From positions 40,226,791 to 40,290,790 of the forward strand of contig CM064480.1 in NCBI GenBank assembly GCA_032716605.1: DNA of 64,000 bases, in the 5' to 3' direction. Under the pieces are notes generated by a model. It was not told the DNA's origin. It did not search any database and worked only from the letters and a program-made list of their open reading frames with translations. The translations under genes were made by a program, and so were the position numbers. Shown piece by piece: positions 19,766-31,600 of the stretch. This DNA is from Paralithodes platypus. Its lineage: Eukaryota > Arthropoda > Malacostraca > Decapoda > Lithodidae. The stretch's first letter is position 1. The number at the start of each line of letters is the position of its first letter.

Positions 19766-21794
19766 CTAGACCCTCTGCCGTAAAGCTATACATGGCATGG
19801 AAGGCCTGTCCAAAGCTACTGAAAGGTATCGAGTCAAAAAAGTATGATTAGAGGACCAGAGGTGCGTGGCTGCTATGTCCTCAACAGAAAAATTCTTAAG
19901 GAAACGTAAAGAGGTCGCCCATTTGTGTAAATCGTGAGCTCTACCCACAACGCCGGGATTACTTTCCTGAATGACGTTAACTAAGAGAGAAGCCAGTTTA
20001 CGCTTCATAACGCGTTTACCCGTACTTGATACCCATAAAGCACCTTGTTGATTCCTAGGTGCGACCTTCAAATATTTGGTAAGCGCTTGCACTGGACATA
20101 AATTATGGTGCACCTTTCCCCTTTTCAATGCCGGCACCGTGAACTCTGAAAACACGTGATCACTGTGTTCATTCTTGGCGATGAACCCTGGGGAAGGATC
20201 AATATGAATACAATCATTGAGCCTACCAAACCTGATGCAATTAGGTGTGTTGTTCATCGCCGCCAGCTCAGACACCCTGTTCCCGGTAGCCAAAGCCATA
20301 AGGCATACTGCCCTTTTTAAAAGTAAGTCAAAATCTGCAGTATTTTGGTACCGCCGGGAATGAAGTAATGACAACGCTTTGTCCAGAGACCAGGTAGGCA
20401 TGAGCTGACGGGGAGGTGGGCGGAGTTTAACCCGTTGAGCCCCGGCTAGTTATAATATTTTGTTCACCCCAGTCCCAAGCCATTTTCACTTCTTTTTTTT
20501 TGTTTGCTAAAATGGAAGACAAGGATGAGAAATGAAAAAAAAAACAAAAAAAAATCACCTCGGATATTTTTTTTGGGGGGGGGGGGAGCCTCAAAAAAAT
20601 CAAAATGGAAGAGAATGATGAGAAATGAAAAAAAAAAAAAAAACTCACCTCGGTCATTTGGGGGGCGGGGGGGGGGGGGCGAAAGTTCGTCTCCCCCGCA
20701 TGACCACCCGCCCGGGAGTACTAGGGTAAAAACTGAGTATGGCATTGTACGGCATACATCCTAAGGAGTGTCTCACATAAATCTCAAGCCTCTAGCTCCC
20801 ATACGACCGGAGTAATGAAGGTTCAAAGTGGCGGTGAACTAAGGGTGTAAAGTATCCCCACTAAGCCCACCACCACCGGCCGCGCGGCTGTCTTGGCCCG
20901 CTCACACCTACCGGCCCGGCTCCCACACACACTACGGTACCTCCCCCTCCTATTCTCCCGCCATTTCCTGCCTTACGAGCCACGTAAATGATTTTAATAT
21001 GCCGGACGCACGTGATGCGTCGCTGGGAGTTGGTGATAACAAACTGCCGACGCATCACGTGCGACGCTGGGTCTCAATGGGTTAAAACATGCCCTCATGA
21101 AACCTGTTTCCTCCGCTAGTGGTATGGTTAGACCTGTAAGGTCCAGGAATGGCACCCTAATTGCTGATAAGTGATTCTTTAACGTTACTACCGATAGCCG
21201 TTTCTGCTCAAACGGATAGTTTAAATAATTAAAAACCAAAGCCACCGAAGGCACGGATTGTTCTGTTCTGAGTATCCAAGAAGTGAAAGACTGCCAATGC
21301 GAATGATACTGTCTCTTAGTAGATTGTGTGTATTGATCCATGAATTTATCGGTCACGGTTCTACCATACGGAGCTAGCCATTTAGCCTCCTGAATGTCCA
21401 TAATGCAAAAGTCAGCGAGGTCTCTAGGTTGCCAATCGTGTCTAAGTGGAAATACCCGACTGGGAGCGACACCGGGTTCGGGCACCACGTCTTTAATTGC
21501 TGGTACCACGCCTGCGCCGGCCACAGCGGCGCGATTAATGAGACGACGCCCCGATAATCCTGTAGTTTGTTTACTACTTGGCACATTAGAGAAGCGTCTG
21601 GCGGCGGAAACAGATAAATGGAACTCCACATGTTCCAGTCCGTCACCAGTGCGTCGGGTCCTCCCGCTGGCGTGGTTGTCCGGCGGGTTAGGTACAGCGG
21701 GAGTTTGTGAGTCTCCTCGGACGCAAATAGATCCACTTGTGGACGGTAAGGCTTCGCAATCATTAGGTCGAAAATGTTTTGCTTGAGCGCCCAT
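19766..21794 (-). pseudogene. DIRS B tyrosine recombinase, split by a TTAA element
   Basis: The N-terminal half (21086-21794) includes the core-binding domain (DKFMDQYTQSTKRQYHSH) and stops at ETGFMRACF. The C-terminal half (19766-20430) starts KLRPPPRQLMPTW and has the catalytic GNRVSELAAM (Arg), AHDLHKWATSLRF (box II, where the second Arg of H-x-x-R is replaced by His) and TFLTRYLSVAL (Tyr). The 655-bp insert between them is bounded by TTAA, and its removal restores the frame. The altered box II means the enzyme might be inactive even without the insert. The same frame continues upstream under RT-RNase H. Confidence 0.85.
20431..21085. mobile_element. TTAA-flanked miniature element (MITE-2) in DIRS B recombinase
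   Basis: 655 bp between TTAA at 20427-20430 and 21082-21085, with ends TTAACCCGTTGAGCCCC and, inverted, TTAACCCATTGAGACCC. Two palindromic blocks, GACGCACGTGATGCGTC and GACGCATCACGTGCGAC, each followed by GCTGGG, sit near the right end. It includes A-rich and G-rich runs (20577-20590 and 20626-20690). Same family as 15683-16124. No coding capacity. Confidence 0.85.
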
Positions 21795-23296
21795 TCTACT
21801 GTTGTGCTCTGTCTCCGAGATAGAGCGTCTGCCCAGACGTTCGCTACGCCGGGGAGATAAGAAGCGTGAAGCTGAATGTCCAGCTTGTCGGCTAGTACAA
21901 AAATCTTTTCAGACACGTTTAGCAACCTCCGAGATCGCGTTGACCCCTGTTTCTGAACGCAGTGAACCGCATTCAGATTGTCCATCCTGAAGGCCACCGA
22001 TTTGCCCCGCAAAGAAAAGCCGTGAGCCTGAAGGAAATACAAGGGGACTAGTAACTCTTTGACATTTATGTGGGAGGATTCTGAATGGGACCAAAGCCCT
22101 TGACCCTGGTGCCCTTGGTTTGACTGAAAGCCCCAACCTTTCGTGCCTGACGTATCCGTGTCCACCCATACCGTCGGCGGAGGAGAGGTCCAAGACATGA
22201 CTGAGTGCAATGTTTCCCTCTTCGCCCAGACCGCTAGTAAGGTGTGTATTAATTTTGGGATGAGCCATAATGTTTCCACCGGTAATAGTGGAAAAAATTT
22301 GTTGCCCTCCAAAATTAAACATTTGACTTTCAACCGGCCCAACTTTACAGTTAGTTGAATCCAGTTGAGAGAGCCGACCAGAGATTCCCAGACTCTCCGT
22401 GTCGTAGTCAGACTGTGAAGAAACAGAAACAGTTTCTTGCGAAACCTGTTCCGATTGTCCACACTCTGACTCAGAGTGAGAGCAGCTGTGTCCCAGACCA
22501 GCCCTATCCACTGAACCACTCGTGAGGGAACAAGGTTTGACTTTACCAGGTTTACCTTGAATCCTAGAGATTTTACATGATTTAATGTTATGTTGACATG
22601 ATTTATGCATAATTGTTCCGTCTCCGCCACCACCAGCCAGTCGTCTAGATACCACAAAATCCTGATCCCTTGTTGCAACAAGGGCATCAGGGCTTGCCGG
22701 ACTAATTTCGTGAATATGCGAGGTGCTAGGTTTAAACCGAATGGCATCCTCTGAAAGACATAAGTCTGATGCATGATTCTTAATGCTAGAAAACGTTGAA
22801 ACCGTTTGTTTACCGGGACGTGCCAATATGCGTCCGTCAGGTCTAAAGAACACATCCACCCTTCCGGCGGAAGTGTTAGCCTGACCTGATTCACTGTCAG
22901 CATCCGGAAGGACACGTTGTGAATATGGAGGTTCAGATAAGACAGGTCTACGACCGGCCTCATCTGAACACTGTCCCTTTTGGGTACCAGAAAAAGTTTG
23001 AATGTAAAAAATTGGTAATTTTGGGGGACCGCGATGATAACAATCTTGGCCACCATCTCTTGGATCAGTGACTCCACCTCTAATGAAACAAAATTTGCCT
23101 TTGTCGGCTGACGTAAGCGAGGTCGCCGGAGCCACTGCCAGGTGATGCCTTTGCGTGCCACCATCCTTGCCCATGTGTTTAAAGGCCATGCGCGATGATT
23201 CGCCCGGAACGCCCCAGTTAGCAGACAAGGGTTCGCCGGCTGGACTACCCCCTGATCCACCCGCCGGAAGATCGGCCCTGGGAGTGAGGGAGACAT
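21374..23296 (-). CDS. DIRS B reverse transcriptase-RNase H-MT polyprotein
   Basis: Intact frame of 640 codons. RT: LDLTDAYWHV at residues 151-160 carries the first catalytic Asp, MPFGLNLAPRIF follows, and WYLDDWL at about 215-221 is the YxDD box. RNase H: VWVDTDTSG (Asp379), HINVKELL (Glu414), FRMDNLNAVH (Asp439) and NVWADALSRR (Asp490). The tail (519-600: VDLFAS, YLFPPPDASL, LIAPLWPAQAWY) corresponds to the segment that DIRS studies relate to Dam-like methyltransferases, although I see no clear DPPY box. The first ATG lies in TAATG, overlapping the gag stop, but a -1 frameshift from gag is also possible. It would copy the RNA into DNA and remove RNA. Confidence 0.9.
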   Translation of the reverse strand: MSPSLPGPIFRRVDQGVVQPANPCLLTGAFRANHRAWPLNTWARMVARKGITWQWLRRPRLRQPTKANFVSLEVESLIQEMVAKIVIIAVPQNYQFFTFKLFLVPKRDSVQMRPVVDLSYLNLHIHNVSFRMLTVNQVRLTLPPEGWMCSLDLTDAYWHVPVNKRFQRFLALRIMHQTYVFQRMPFGLNLAPRIFTKLVRQALMPLLQQGIRILWYLDDWLVVAETEQLCINHVNITLNHVKSLGFKVNLVKSNLVPSRVVQWIGLVWDTAALTLSQSVDNRNRFRKKLFLFLHSLTTTRRVWESLVGSLNWIQLTVKLGRLKVKCLILEGNKFFPLLPVETLWLIPKLIHTLLAVWAKRETLHSVMSWTSPPPTVWVDTDTSGTKGWGFQSNQGHQGQGLWSHSESSHINVKELLVPLYFLQAHGFSLRGKSVAFRMDNLNAVHCVQKQGSTRSRRLLNVSEKIFVLADKLDIQLHASYLPGVANVWADALSRRQSTTVEWALKQNIFDLMIAKPYRPQVDLFASEETHKLPLYLTRRTTTPAGGPDALVTDWNMWSSIYLFPPPDASLMCQVVNKLQDYRGVVSLIAPLWPAQAWYQQLKTWCPNPVSLPVGYFHLDTIGNLETSLTFALWTFRRLNG

Positions 23297-23471
23297 TAGT
23301 TTTTTGGTGGTGGTGGAAGTTTAGACGACTGGCCGGGTTTGGCTGGAGACGGGCCCTGACCCGGCCTTTGATACCTCTGTCCTTTATGGGTACCTGAAGA
23401 CTTTCCTTGCTTGTATCTGTACTGACCTTGGGTGGAAGAGGATATAGGCAAATGAAAGGATTTTGCCCCAC
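21909..23471 (-). other. Long open frame under RT-RNase H, in the recombinase frame
   Basis: A 520-codon stretch without stops overlaps RT-RNase H in the frame used by the recombinase downstream. A single TGA (21909-21911, AGA in copy C) separates it from the recombinase frame, which then stays open to the MITE-2 junction. Copies C and D have the equivalent open stretch in the same relative frame. The predicted protein is Ser/Gly-rich with no domain I recognise. Either the recombinase has a very long N-terminal extension or codon constraints of RT keep this frame open by chance. Confidence 0.5.
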
Positions 23472-25923
23472 CAGACTGAGCTTTAGCGACTGGTTTGGGC
23501 TTGGTAAAAGTGAAAGCAGGTTTCTGAGACGGGGCAGGACTGTGCTTCAAGGCCTGAGCCATGTTAAACACCGTCCTCCACACCTCCGGGGTCATTAAAG
23601 AGGCAGTTAGAACTGGGGACATTACTACTTGATTAGCAATCCTATCCGGGAGCTTTCGGACTAGAGACATCCTTAGATCTTGTCTTGCCCGCACCGCCTC
23701 TAACAAGGCTGTGCGTATATCTCCTAGTGACTGAATAGAAATCTGGAGAAGTAAGCGTCTAGATAGTTCGATCGCCTTTCGGACTTCTGTGTCCGCGATA
23801 GCCTGAGCAGATCTTAGCATTGATTTTGCTACCTGTTGCGTAACAATATACTGAGAAAATAGTCTGTACGCCTTACCCCGTAGCCTAAACTCCCGGTCTA
23901 GGTGAGCAGTGGAAGGTGTAGAGAAAGGATCTTTTAGCTCGCATAGATTAATTTTAGGGGCAGCTAAAAAGGCAAATAGAGCAGAGGGAACTCCGCCGGC
24001 AGAGTATACTGGGAGAGAGAACCAAGAATGGCTCTCTTGTGGAATTTGGTGTGAAGCTTTAGAAGTGAATGTAGTTGCAAAGTTTTGCACCTCGACTTCC
24101 CAGTCCACCCAAGGTCCCGGACCCAATTGCTCCACCTTCAAAACTGGATTCGCGGCTGAGTCTGTAAATGTCTTTAAACCCAACTCAGGGGTTAGAGCCG
24201 ACAGCACTTTGATATCATTGAACCCATCATGTTTTGTCCAGTCCGAAAATAGTTTTGAAGCTGACGCAGGGGGTAGGGCAGGTGTAGAAGAATATACAAA
24301 ATAATCATGAGTATAATAGTTGGGGATGGCCTTAATACTAACATCAAGTACATTTCCCAGCATATCTAGAGCCCTTAACTTCCTAGATTTATTCCTTGGA
24401 TTACCCACTCTCGTGGTACCGGAAGCTCCCCTGACATAGTGGACTGTGCTACCTCTGGCTTTGTTGGTACCAATGATACCCAAGAATCGTCTGGCCCGTA
24501 TAAGAGAGGCATAGCCCCTTTTCTGATCGGGGCTTTGTCTAACGGGGGAGGATTTACGTCTGCTACTACTCGCACATTGGAAGTAGTTAGTGCCGCCGAA
24601 GTTGGCCTAGTAACAATAGTAGGTGATACAAGGGGAGTGAGCGGAATTTGTGTCAAAGCAATGGAAGTAGCCAGAGGTCGGACAGTCGATGTTGGCGTGG
24701 GAGCTCCCAGACCAACCATAGGAGGCTCCGGTTGCTGGCCAAAAAACTTAGTTAAAGCACTTGGTAATAACCCATCAATCTCATCCGCCGTGACAAATTG
24801 AGCAGAGGAAGAACTATTAGGTGAAATATCCCTATTCTGAGTTATCTTCATTACCCACCTCAGAAATAATAGACCCATCATCCCCCGCCTCCGGTCCCTC
24901 CTGAGAGGATTCCGCCGAGGCGGGGGCCCCTTGCCATGTTAAGTCAGGGATGGAAGACGGTGTCTCCGCGTCCCGGTGGACTTCAGCCACTACCTGAGTT
25001 GCCTGAGATGGCAGAGAGCTGTCCCGCCATGGCTGGGAGTACCTCCAAACTCCCCGGCCTTGGTCGGAACCTATTTGTGAGCAAGGCCCCACCCCAATGA
25101 CTGAGCCCTCACTCGAGCCCTCTCGCGGATTATCACTGCCGGGAGAACCCTCTAAATCTAAAGTGAGAATATTATTTGGGGACACTATGTCCGCCGGAAT
25201 ATCCCCGACCACAGTCTCTGACTCCACTTCCGACCTGTCAGATTGGACTTGAGACATGTCGGGAGTAGAGGCAGAAAGCGAGGTTCGAGGCTCCGGCGAA
25301 CGCCGGGAGGACTTTCGTACATGAGACTCTTTTTTAGAAGACTTGTGACTCTGCCTCGACTTTGATGTATCACTAGAACTATCCTTGGTCTTGTCTGTCT
25401 TGCTCTTCTTCCGCGAAGGTGAAGTCGAGTGACTATGTGTCTGCTTTCTGAGAGGAGACCGTGACCTGGACCTAGCTCTTGATTCCGAAGTTGTAGCCGG
25501 GGGAGACGGCTCTCGCGGTCTCTTAGATGTGCCGGGGGAGGCAAGAAGCTTTTTAACCAGCCCAGCCTCTGCCGGCATAGTGACTTTACTTCGGGAAGGA
25601 GGACGTTTAATTGGGGGGTACTGAACCAACAAACGGTCCCACAGGATTACGTTATCACATTGTAATGCTTTATGAGCCACTGCAGTCGCATAATTAGTCA
25701 AAAGTTGTCGGACCTCGCGTAAAGCAACCGCCGCGGCCAGATTGTCGTGCTGTAATACTTTAATAGCCAGCTGACTACAGAAGGTACAATTCTTTGTGAC
25801 CCACAAACCCCTTGATCTATCTAAGCATTTGACACAACGAATGCACAGAGTGTGCGCAAAAATAGGGATTCCGGAACATGAGGGTGTTGAGCAAAGAGCA
25901 AAAACAGGGGCTAGAGCAGCCAT
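23296..25923 (-). pseudogene. DIRS B gag, two compensating frameshifts
   Basis: The start ATG at 25921-25923 is followed by the Cys/His motif (LCSTPSCSG, H, LCIRCVKCLD, KNCTFC) in the first 50 residues, then an Arg/Ser-rich tract (RARSRSRSPLRK). The frame ends at 24832, continues in another frame (24375-24881, with KGAMPLLYGPDDSW) and returns to the first at about 24430 to run to the stop at 23296-23298. Copy C has this whole region in one frame, so two indels here nearly cancel. The C-terminal half is helical (LLEAVRARQDLRMSLVRKLP) and ends Pro/Lys-rich. It is the presumed RNA-binding and particle-forming protein. Confidence 0.85.
23299..23305 (-). promoter_or_regulatory. Candidate -1 frameshift heptamer A_AAA_AAC at the end of DIRS B gag
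   Basis: In the gag frame the last codons read CCA AAA AAC TAA, giving the canonical X_XXY_YYZ heptamer directly before the stop. Slipping by -1 places the ribosome in the RT frame (AAA AAA CTA ATG). Copy D has the same heptamer and copy C a run of ten A at the same place. A downstream stem or pseudoknot was not tested. Confidence 0.6.
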
Positions 25924-28009
25924 GGCAGAGACTGGTTAAAAGCTAACTCCCCCCGGGCCTCACCTGGTCCCCTGTGGACCCGCCGGAACTCCGCCCTGGA
26001 AAAAAGAAAATTTCCAGGAATTAATGCTCATAAGGTTACCCCACAATGTTCTAACACAAGTGTTAATGAACCGCCGGGCAACGAGACGTAATACCCCACC
26101 ATTACCTCTCGTTACCCTGTAGGTTCGTATGTAAAGATTTGTAAATAACTTTACGTGTCCAAAAGATTTAAGAATATCCTCAGACATGATATAAAGATGA
26201 GCAGTTCTTTATAAGTGATGCAGTCTTCCCTGTGATATAACTTTCACCGGGAACCCATACTAAGACGCCGGCCTCCTTATTATAACGCAGTTAGTCAGGT
26301 TAAGCCCATCTTAATAATTAGATTGCCGTGAGTTGAATGTCTTGATACCGTAAATGTATCCCTCAATTGTTAGGCCAACCCTACCGAATTGCAAATCCGT
26401 GATTCCCACTCTCCCGAGGTTCAACCGCCGGGTGAAAAATAATAGAAAAGTTAACCCCAATTGTTCCTATCCCCACTTCTTTGCAAAAGATCGCCGGGGT
26501 GGAAAGACTACTCAAAACAACACAGCCCAGTTTTTCAACGGCTTTGCAAAACCGGGAAAAACTATCGTCAACAGGTGTCCGCATGAACCCCTAGTTGAAC
26601 CGGGTAACGCCCTTCCGCCGGGAAACACATAGTAAGCCTGAACACAGGCCCCACAACAGAGACGCAGTTCTGGAGAGCCCTCAAGCCACCACTCGCCGGG
26701 GGAAACTAGCCTATTTTAACCACGCGTGATTAAAACTCGGCATCCAGCCGGATTTTCTCGGTGCAATCGAGAAAACCCGCCGGAAAAGGCAACCCACACC
26801 CACCAGACGCAATCTGAGACCCAGCTGGGTTTTCACGGAGCAATCGAGAAAACCCGCCGGAAACGGTAACCCACACCAACCAGATGCAATCGGAGGATAG
26901 TGCCTGGAATAAGCCAATACACAACTTATCCAGAACACACATGACACAGTAGTACATATTTATACAATAAATCAATAACACTTGTACAGTAAACCCTCGC
27001 TATCTCGGACCTCTAGAAGTCGGAAACCCGGACTACTCGGACTGGCATCGGCCTCTCGGAAAGTTCGCCGTATATCTCGGAAAATTCCGAGATGTAAGGG
27101 GAATACTCCGAGGGCCCACATGGTCTGTCGGACAGGTGTCATATATCTCGGAAAATTCCGAGATCTAAGGGCAAATTCCGAGATCTAAGGCTACAGTGAG
27201 GTGGAGAAGGACAGTGAAATGGAGAAGGAAAGTGATATTTATAATATATGTCTGCTGGATACTGTACAGGTACTGTAATTTATCTTGAATTAAAGTTGTT
27301 AGTGATAGGGAAGTCTCCGTTTTCTCTGGTGGCTCGGACTCCCTCTTCCAATTCGGACATTTTCCTCTCTTAAGTCGGACATAAGTCGGACTTCGGACAT
27401 CTCGGATTTTCGGTCATCTCGGACTGGGTCTCCCCCCAATTAGTCCGAGATAGCGAGGGTTTACTGTACATGTAAAAAAGCTACGAGAGGCTGGCTAGGC
27501 CAAAGCAGACGGAGCATCGCTTAAACATGTGGTAATAAAACAAAAAACACTGAATATTATCACAGCAGGAACAGCAGCCAACACACCTCGAAGAAATATA
27601 CCCGGGAGAGGGAAGCACTGACACAGGACCTAGAAAAAACTTCACTAAGTGAAGAAAAATACGCTAGGAACGTCAGAAAACAAACAAATAAGGCAACTTC
27701 ATCAGAAAGATAAAAAGAAGCCTAATCACGCGTAGTTAAAGCCAACTAAACAACTAGGCTAGCTAAACCGCGAAAACGTTTCACGCGTCCACCCCGGGAC
27801 CACGAGGGTACGCCCGAAATAGGCGTCCCAAACACACGACCCAAAATACACTGAACTGCGGGCAGCCCGCCCAAGACACCCCTGCTACGCATATCCTAAC
27901 CTTACTCGATACATCCCAGAGTAAACAAATGAGAAAAAAATCACTAGGGACGCAGCAAATACGAAACGAGCGGAGCGTGGGGAGACACGTCAGGGCAGGT
28001 TGAGCGCAG
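25924..28009 (-). other. 5' leader of DIRS B
   Basis: No gene. It holds a tandem duplication of about 70 bp (two copies of CAATCGAGAAAACCCGCCGG at 26750-26886), the Tigger-like element 26987-27466, and an AG dinucleotide eight bases before the gag ATG (ACCAG then TCTCTGCC) that resembles a splice acceptor and is matched in copy C. Confidence 0.6.
26987..27466. mobile_element. Tigger/pogo-like miniature element in DIRS B leader
   Basis: 480 bp with perfect terminal inverted repeats of about 25 bp (CAGTAAACCCTCGCTATCTC and so on) and TA at both borders (26985-26986 and 27467-27468). Internal sequence repeats CTCGGAAAATTCCGAGAT palindromes. No transposase. TA duplication and CAGTAAACCCTCG ends fit the Tigger/pogo group of Tc1-mariner elements. 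Confidence 0.87.
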
Positions 28010-28324
28010 AGCAGAGAAGGAAGAATGACGCCTGAAGTCAGCGTCTGGTTAAAGATCAACACAAGTACATCCACGAAGTTATGGAAAGCTTATGAATAGT
28101 TATTCTTATTTTCTTTTTATTTGTTATTTTTTACGAAGTTTTTTCGTAGTGAGTACCCAATTTCGTAATGACGAACCATGAGTGCGGTTGCGTGCGCTCG
28201 TGATGAAGGCTCCTCAATTTTTTATGCTCTGCGCGGTAGATTCAAACTACGGTAAATGAGTGTTTGAAGAGGGTGCCTTATGTAATAGGCATAATCGTCA
28301 ATGATGGAGGGGCCACTAATAAAT
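28010..28324 (+). repeat. 5' ITR of DIRS B
   Basis: Inverted partner of 18640-18960. The outer end CACTAATAAAT matches the left half of the junction copied in the ICR at 19020-19128. Confidence 0.88.
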
Positions 28325-28325
28325 A

Positions 28326-28605
28326 TAAGATTTTGATTGGAGATTTCAATTTGCCAAGGATCAACTGGGCAAATTGTACTACTCCAGCGGGACAGGGTAG
28401 TCTGGAAAACAAGTTTATAGAGAAAGTGAGAGATTGTTTTTAACGCAACATATTACAGAGATGACAAGATATAGAGATGGGACGCAGGGGAGTGTACTTG
28501 ATTTGATTTTTAGCAATGAGAAGGATATAGTGGAACATGTCAATGTGGATAGCCCTATAGGTCGTAGTGACCATGCCTGTATAAGCTTTAGTTGCAATAT
28601 TTAAA
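28326..28605 (+). pseudogene. LINE3 endonuclease C-terminal part
   Basis: Contains IGDFNLPRINW with the catalytic Asp/Asn, and RSDHACIS with the final Asp-His pair, in two frames broken at about 28440. The N-terminal half of the domain is absent. Confidence 0.75.
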
Positions 28606-28640
28606 CAGAGAGGGATAATAGAAGCAATAGAAAAATATAC

Positions 28641-31600
28641 ATGTATGATAGAGCAGATTATGAGCTGCTGAGACGGTGTTTGGACATTGACTGGGGGGAA
28701 TACTTGAACGGTGAAGATGCTGAAGGAATGTGGAGGAAAATTAGAGTCAAACTGGAGAATGCTGTATCCAAAAGTGTACCAGTAAGGGAATATAAGGATA
28801 AAACAAAATTGAGGAAAAGAACGAACCCAGAATTGCCAATGAAAAGAAAGCTTTGGACATTGATTAGAAGAAAGAAACGATTGTGGGAAAGACTAAATTT
28901 TTTTAAAAAGAACAGGGGGTCTAGTATAGAAGCTAAAGAAGTGGATCTGGAACGCAGACAAATAAACAATAAAACAAGGTGGGAGACAAGGAGGGGGGTG
29001 AAGGAGAGGGAGAGAGAGATTGCTAGAAATGTGAAGGATAATCCAAAAATATTCTGGAAGTACATTCAGGAAAAATTAACAAGAAGAGTAGGGATCCCAG
29101 AGCTGGTAGGGGGGTTGGATGATGGGAGTAGAGCGGAGACTGATAAGGAGAAAGCAGAGGTGCTGGGGAAATACTTTGGGGGGGTACTAACAGTGGAGTC
29201 GGATGATGCAGTGCCTACTATTCCCATCAAACAGGCACCGGCACTGGAACTAATAGAGTTTTCCCATGCTAGAATAAGAAGGGCTATAGAAAAAATGAAC
29301 AGAAGTAAGTCCCCGGGACCGGATGGGATACACCCAAGAATCATAAAGGAAGGAGGTGAGATGTTAGTAGAGCCATTGAAAATGTTATTTGAGGTATCGT
29401 TTAATACAGGACAAATCCCGATGGACTGGAGACAGGCGAACATAATAGCTATATTTAAGAAGGGAAAGAGAAATGACCCAGGGAATTATAGACCAGTCAG
29501 TTTGACAAGTGTTGTGTGTAAACTAATGGAAACAGTAATTAGAGAAGGAATAATGGAGCATATGAACTCAAACCAACTTTTCAGTGGGAGACAGTTCGGA
29601 TTCTTGCCGGGGAGGTCGACGGTACTACAGCTAATTAAGGTGGTAGATGATTGGATGCAAATTCTAGAAGGATGGTGATGTAATAGACGTGGTATATTGC
29701 GATTTTATGAAGGCCTTCGATAAGGTCCTACATAAAAGGTTAATAGAGAAAGTTAGAAGCTATAATATAGGGGAGAAATGTGTGAAATGGATAGAAGCCT
29801 TCCTGAAAGATCGGAGACAGAGGGTACTGGTGAATGGAATAGGCTCGGGGTGGAGCGAAATTACAAGTGGGGTACCTCAGGGATCTGTGTTGGGACCACT
29901 ACTGTTCGTTATATTTATCAACGACTTACCTGAAGTTATAACTAATGGAAGTGAGGTATACTTGTATGCGGATGACACTAAGCTGTATAGAAGAGTGAGG
30001 AGTAAGGAAGATGTGGGTTTGCTTCAAGGAGATGTGGAGGGCATGAAGGGATGGTCTGAGCATTGGTTAATGCCTTTTCATCCAAAAATATGCAAGTACA
30101 GTCAGGACCCCCAATTCGCGAGAATAGGGGTGACAGGAGGCATCGCGTATTGTGAATTCGGGTATTGTGGAACTAACTTTAAATGGGAATAATTAGATTG
30201 GGTGACATCTCTCAATTATGGCCTATTTTCGAAATTTTTGGCCCTATTTTCGACATTTTTGGCTCTACAGTACAGTCTATATCTTATATATAAGAAGAAC
30301 AATGAATAAAAATATGAAACTATCCTTAAAATTAGTAGTAGATAGGCTAGGACTAGGACCGTAGGCCTTCACGATTTTCTCCAACTTCTCCCTCCCTAAC
30401 CAAATCGTACGAACAGTTTACTCTGACGAGCCTATTGCACAGTTTCCTTCTCCTCTTTTCTTGCGAAACAACAATTCCACCTTCATTTTGTGTGTTATCT
30501 TCTTATATTGGCGTGGCATGGCGAAAAAAGTGGCAGGCACTACAAACGTTTGGTCACTCCGCACGGCTATGAGCGCTTGAGCGGGACTGTGGGAGGGAGG
30601 GAGGGAGGGTAAGCGGGAGGGAAGGCAGGCGTATGCCCGTCTTCTTCTTTTTTCAGAGCTACTCCTGGGCCTCGCGAAACGTAGACGTGCTCGGGTATCA
30701 AGCGGGAATAGCGGATTTGGCCCCTTCTTAGCTCTCGATTCGTGTATTGTGGTACCACCTCGCATAATTAATGCTTAATTAATTAATGTTATTTTCGAGG
30801 GGTAACTCGTGTATTAGGGTTTTCGTGAATTGTGGAATCGTGTATTGGGGGTCCTGACTGTACATGCGGATTAGGACAAGCAAGATAGACAAGGTAGGAT
30901 ACAGTATGTATGAAGCGATGGAGGAAGTGAATGCAGAAAAGGATATAGGAGTAGTGATAGACAATAAGTTAAATTTCTCAGAACATTTAGCGGAAAAGAT
31001 AAACAAAGCCAATAGAATTGTAGGGCTGATAAGGAGGACATTTGTGTCACTTGACGAAGAAATCTTCAGGAATCTCTATACAGCGCTGGTTAGGCCGCAC
31101 CTGGAATATGCGAACCAGGTGTGGGCTCCATATATGGTAAAGGATATAGAAGCAGTGGAGAAAGTGCAGAGGAGAGCTAGCAAGCTAGTACCAACGTTGA
31201 AGAACGCGGGCTATGAGCAGAGGTTCAGGACACTGGGGCTTCCGACACTGGCATATAGGAGAAAGAGAGGGGATATGATAGAGACTTTTAAGATAGTGTC
31301 AGGAAAGTATGATGAGGATGTGTGTGAAGGTATCTTCTTGATGCGGGAGGGAACAAGAACGAGAGGACACTCTAAGAAAATTTACAAAGAAAGAAATAGG
31401 CTTGAGAAGGCAAAGAACTCATTTTGTGATAGAGTGGTAAATGAGTGGAACGCACTGCCCCAGTATGTAGTCGATTCCGAATCAATAAGGGAGTTTGAAA
31501 GTAATCTTGATAAAGCATGGGGAAGACAAGATTTGAAGTTTGATTATAAAACAAAAATACAGAATAGTAAAAATGTTGCGTATGCTACCGCCGCCGCCAA

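Larger units (their letters stand above)
18599..28324 (-). mobile_element. DIRS copy B, full-length
   Basis: Both ITRs (18599 to about 18960 and about 28010-28324) and the ICR (about 19020-19128) are present. The ICR read on the minus strand equals the two outer ends joined (CACTAATAAAT with TATAGGTTTGA). On the minus strand the order is 5' ITR, leader, gag, RT-RNase H-MT, recombinase, poly-G, ICR, 3' ITR. RT-RNase H is uninterrupted. Gag has two compensating frameshifts. The recombinase carries a 655-bp TTAA element, and the leader a 480-bp Tigger-like element. Length without the two insertions is about 8.6 kb. Confidence 0.92.

Noticed and set aside
20464..20764. Lys- or Phe-rich frames on both strands
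   Set aside because: They come from A and G homopolymers within MITE-2.
30418..30765. 115-codon minus-strand frame as a gene
   Set aside because: It lies within a Tigger-like non-autonomous element; only its C-terminal part may be a transposase start, so I mention it there only.
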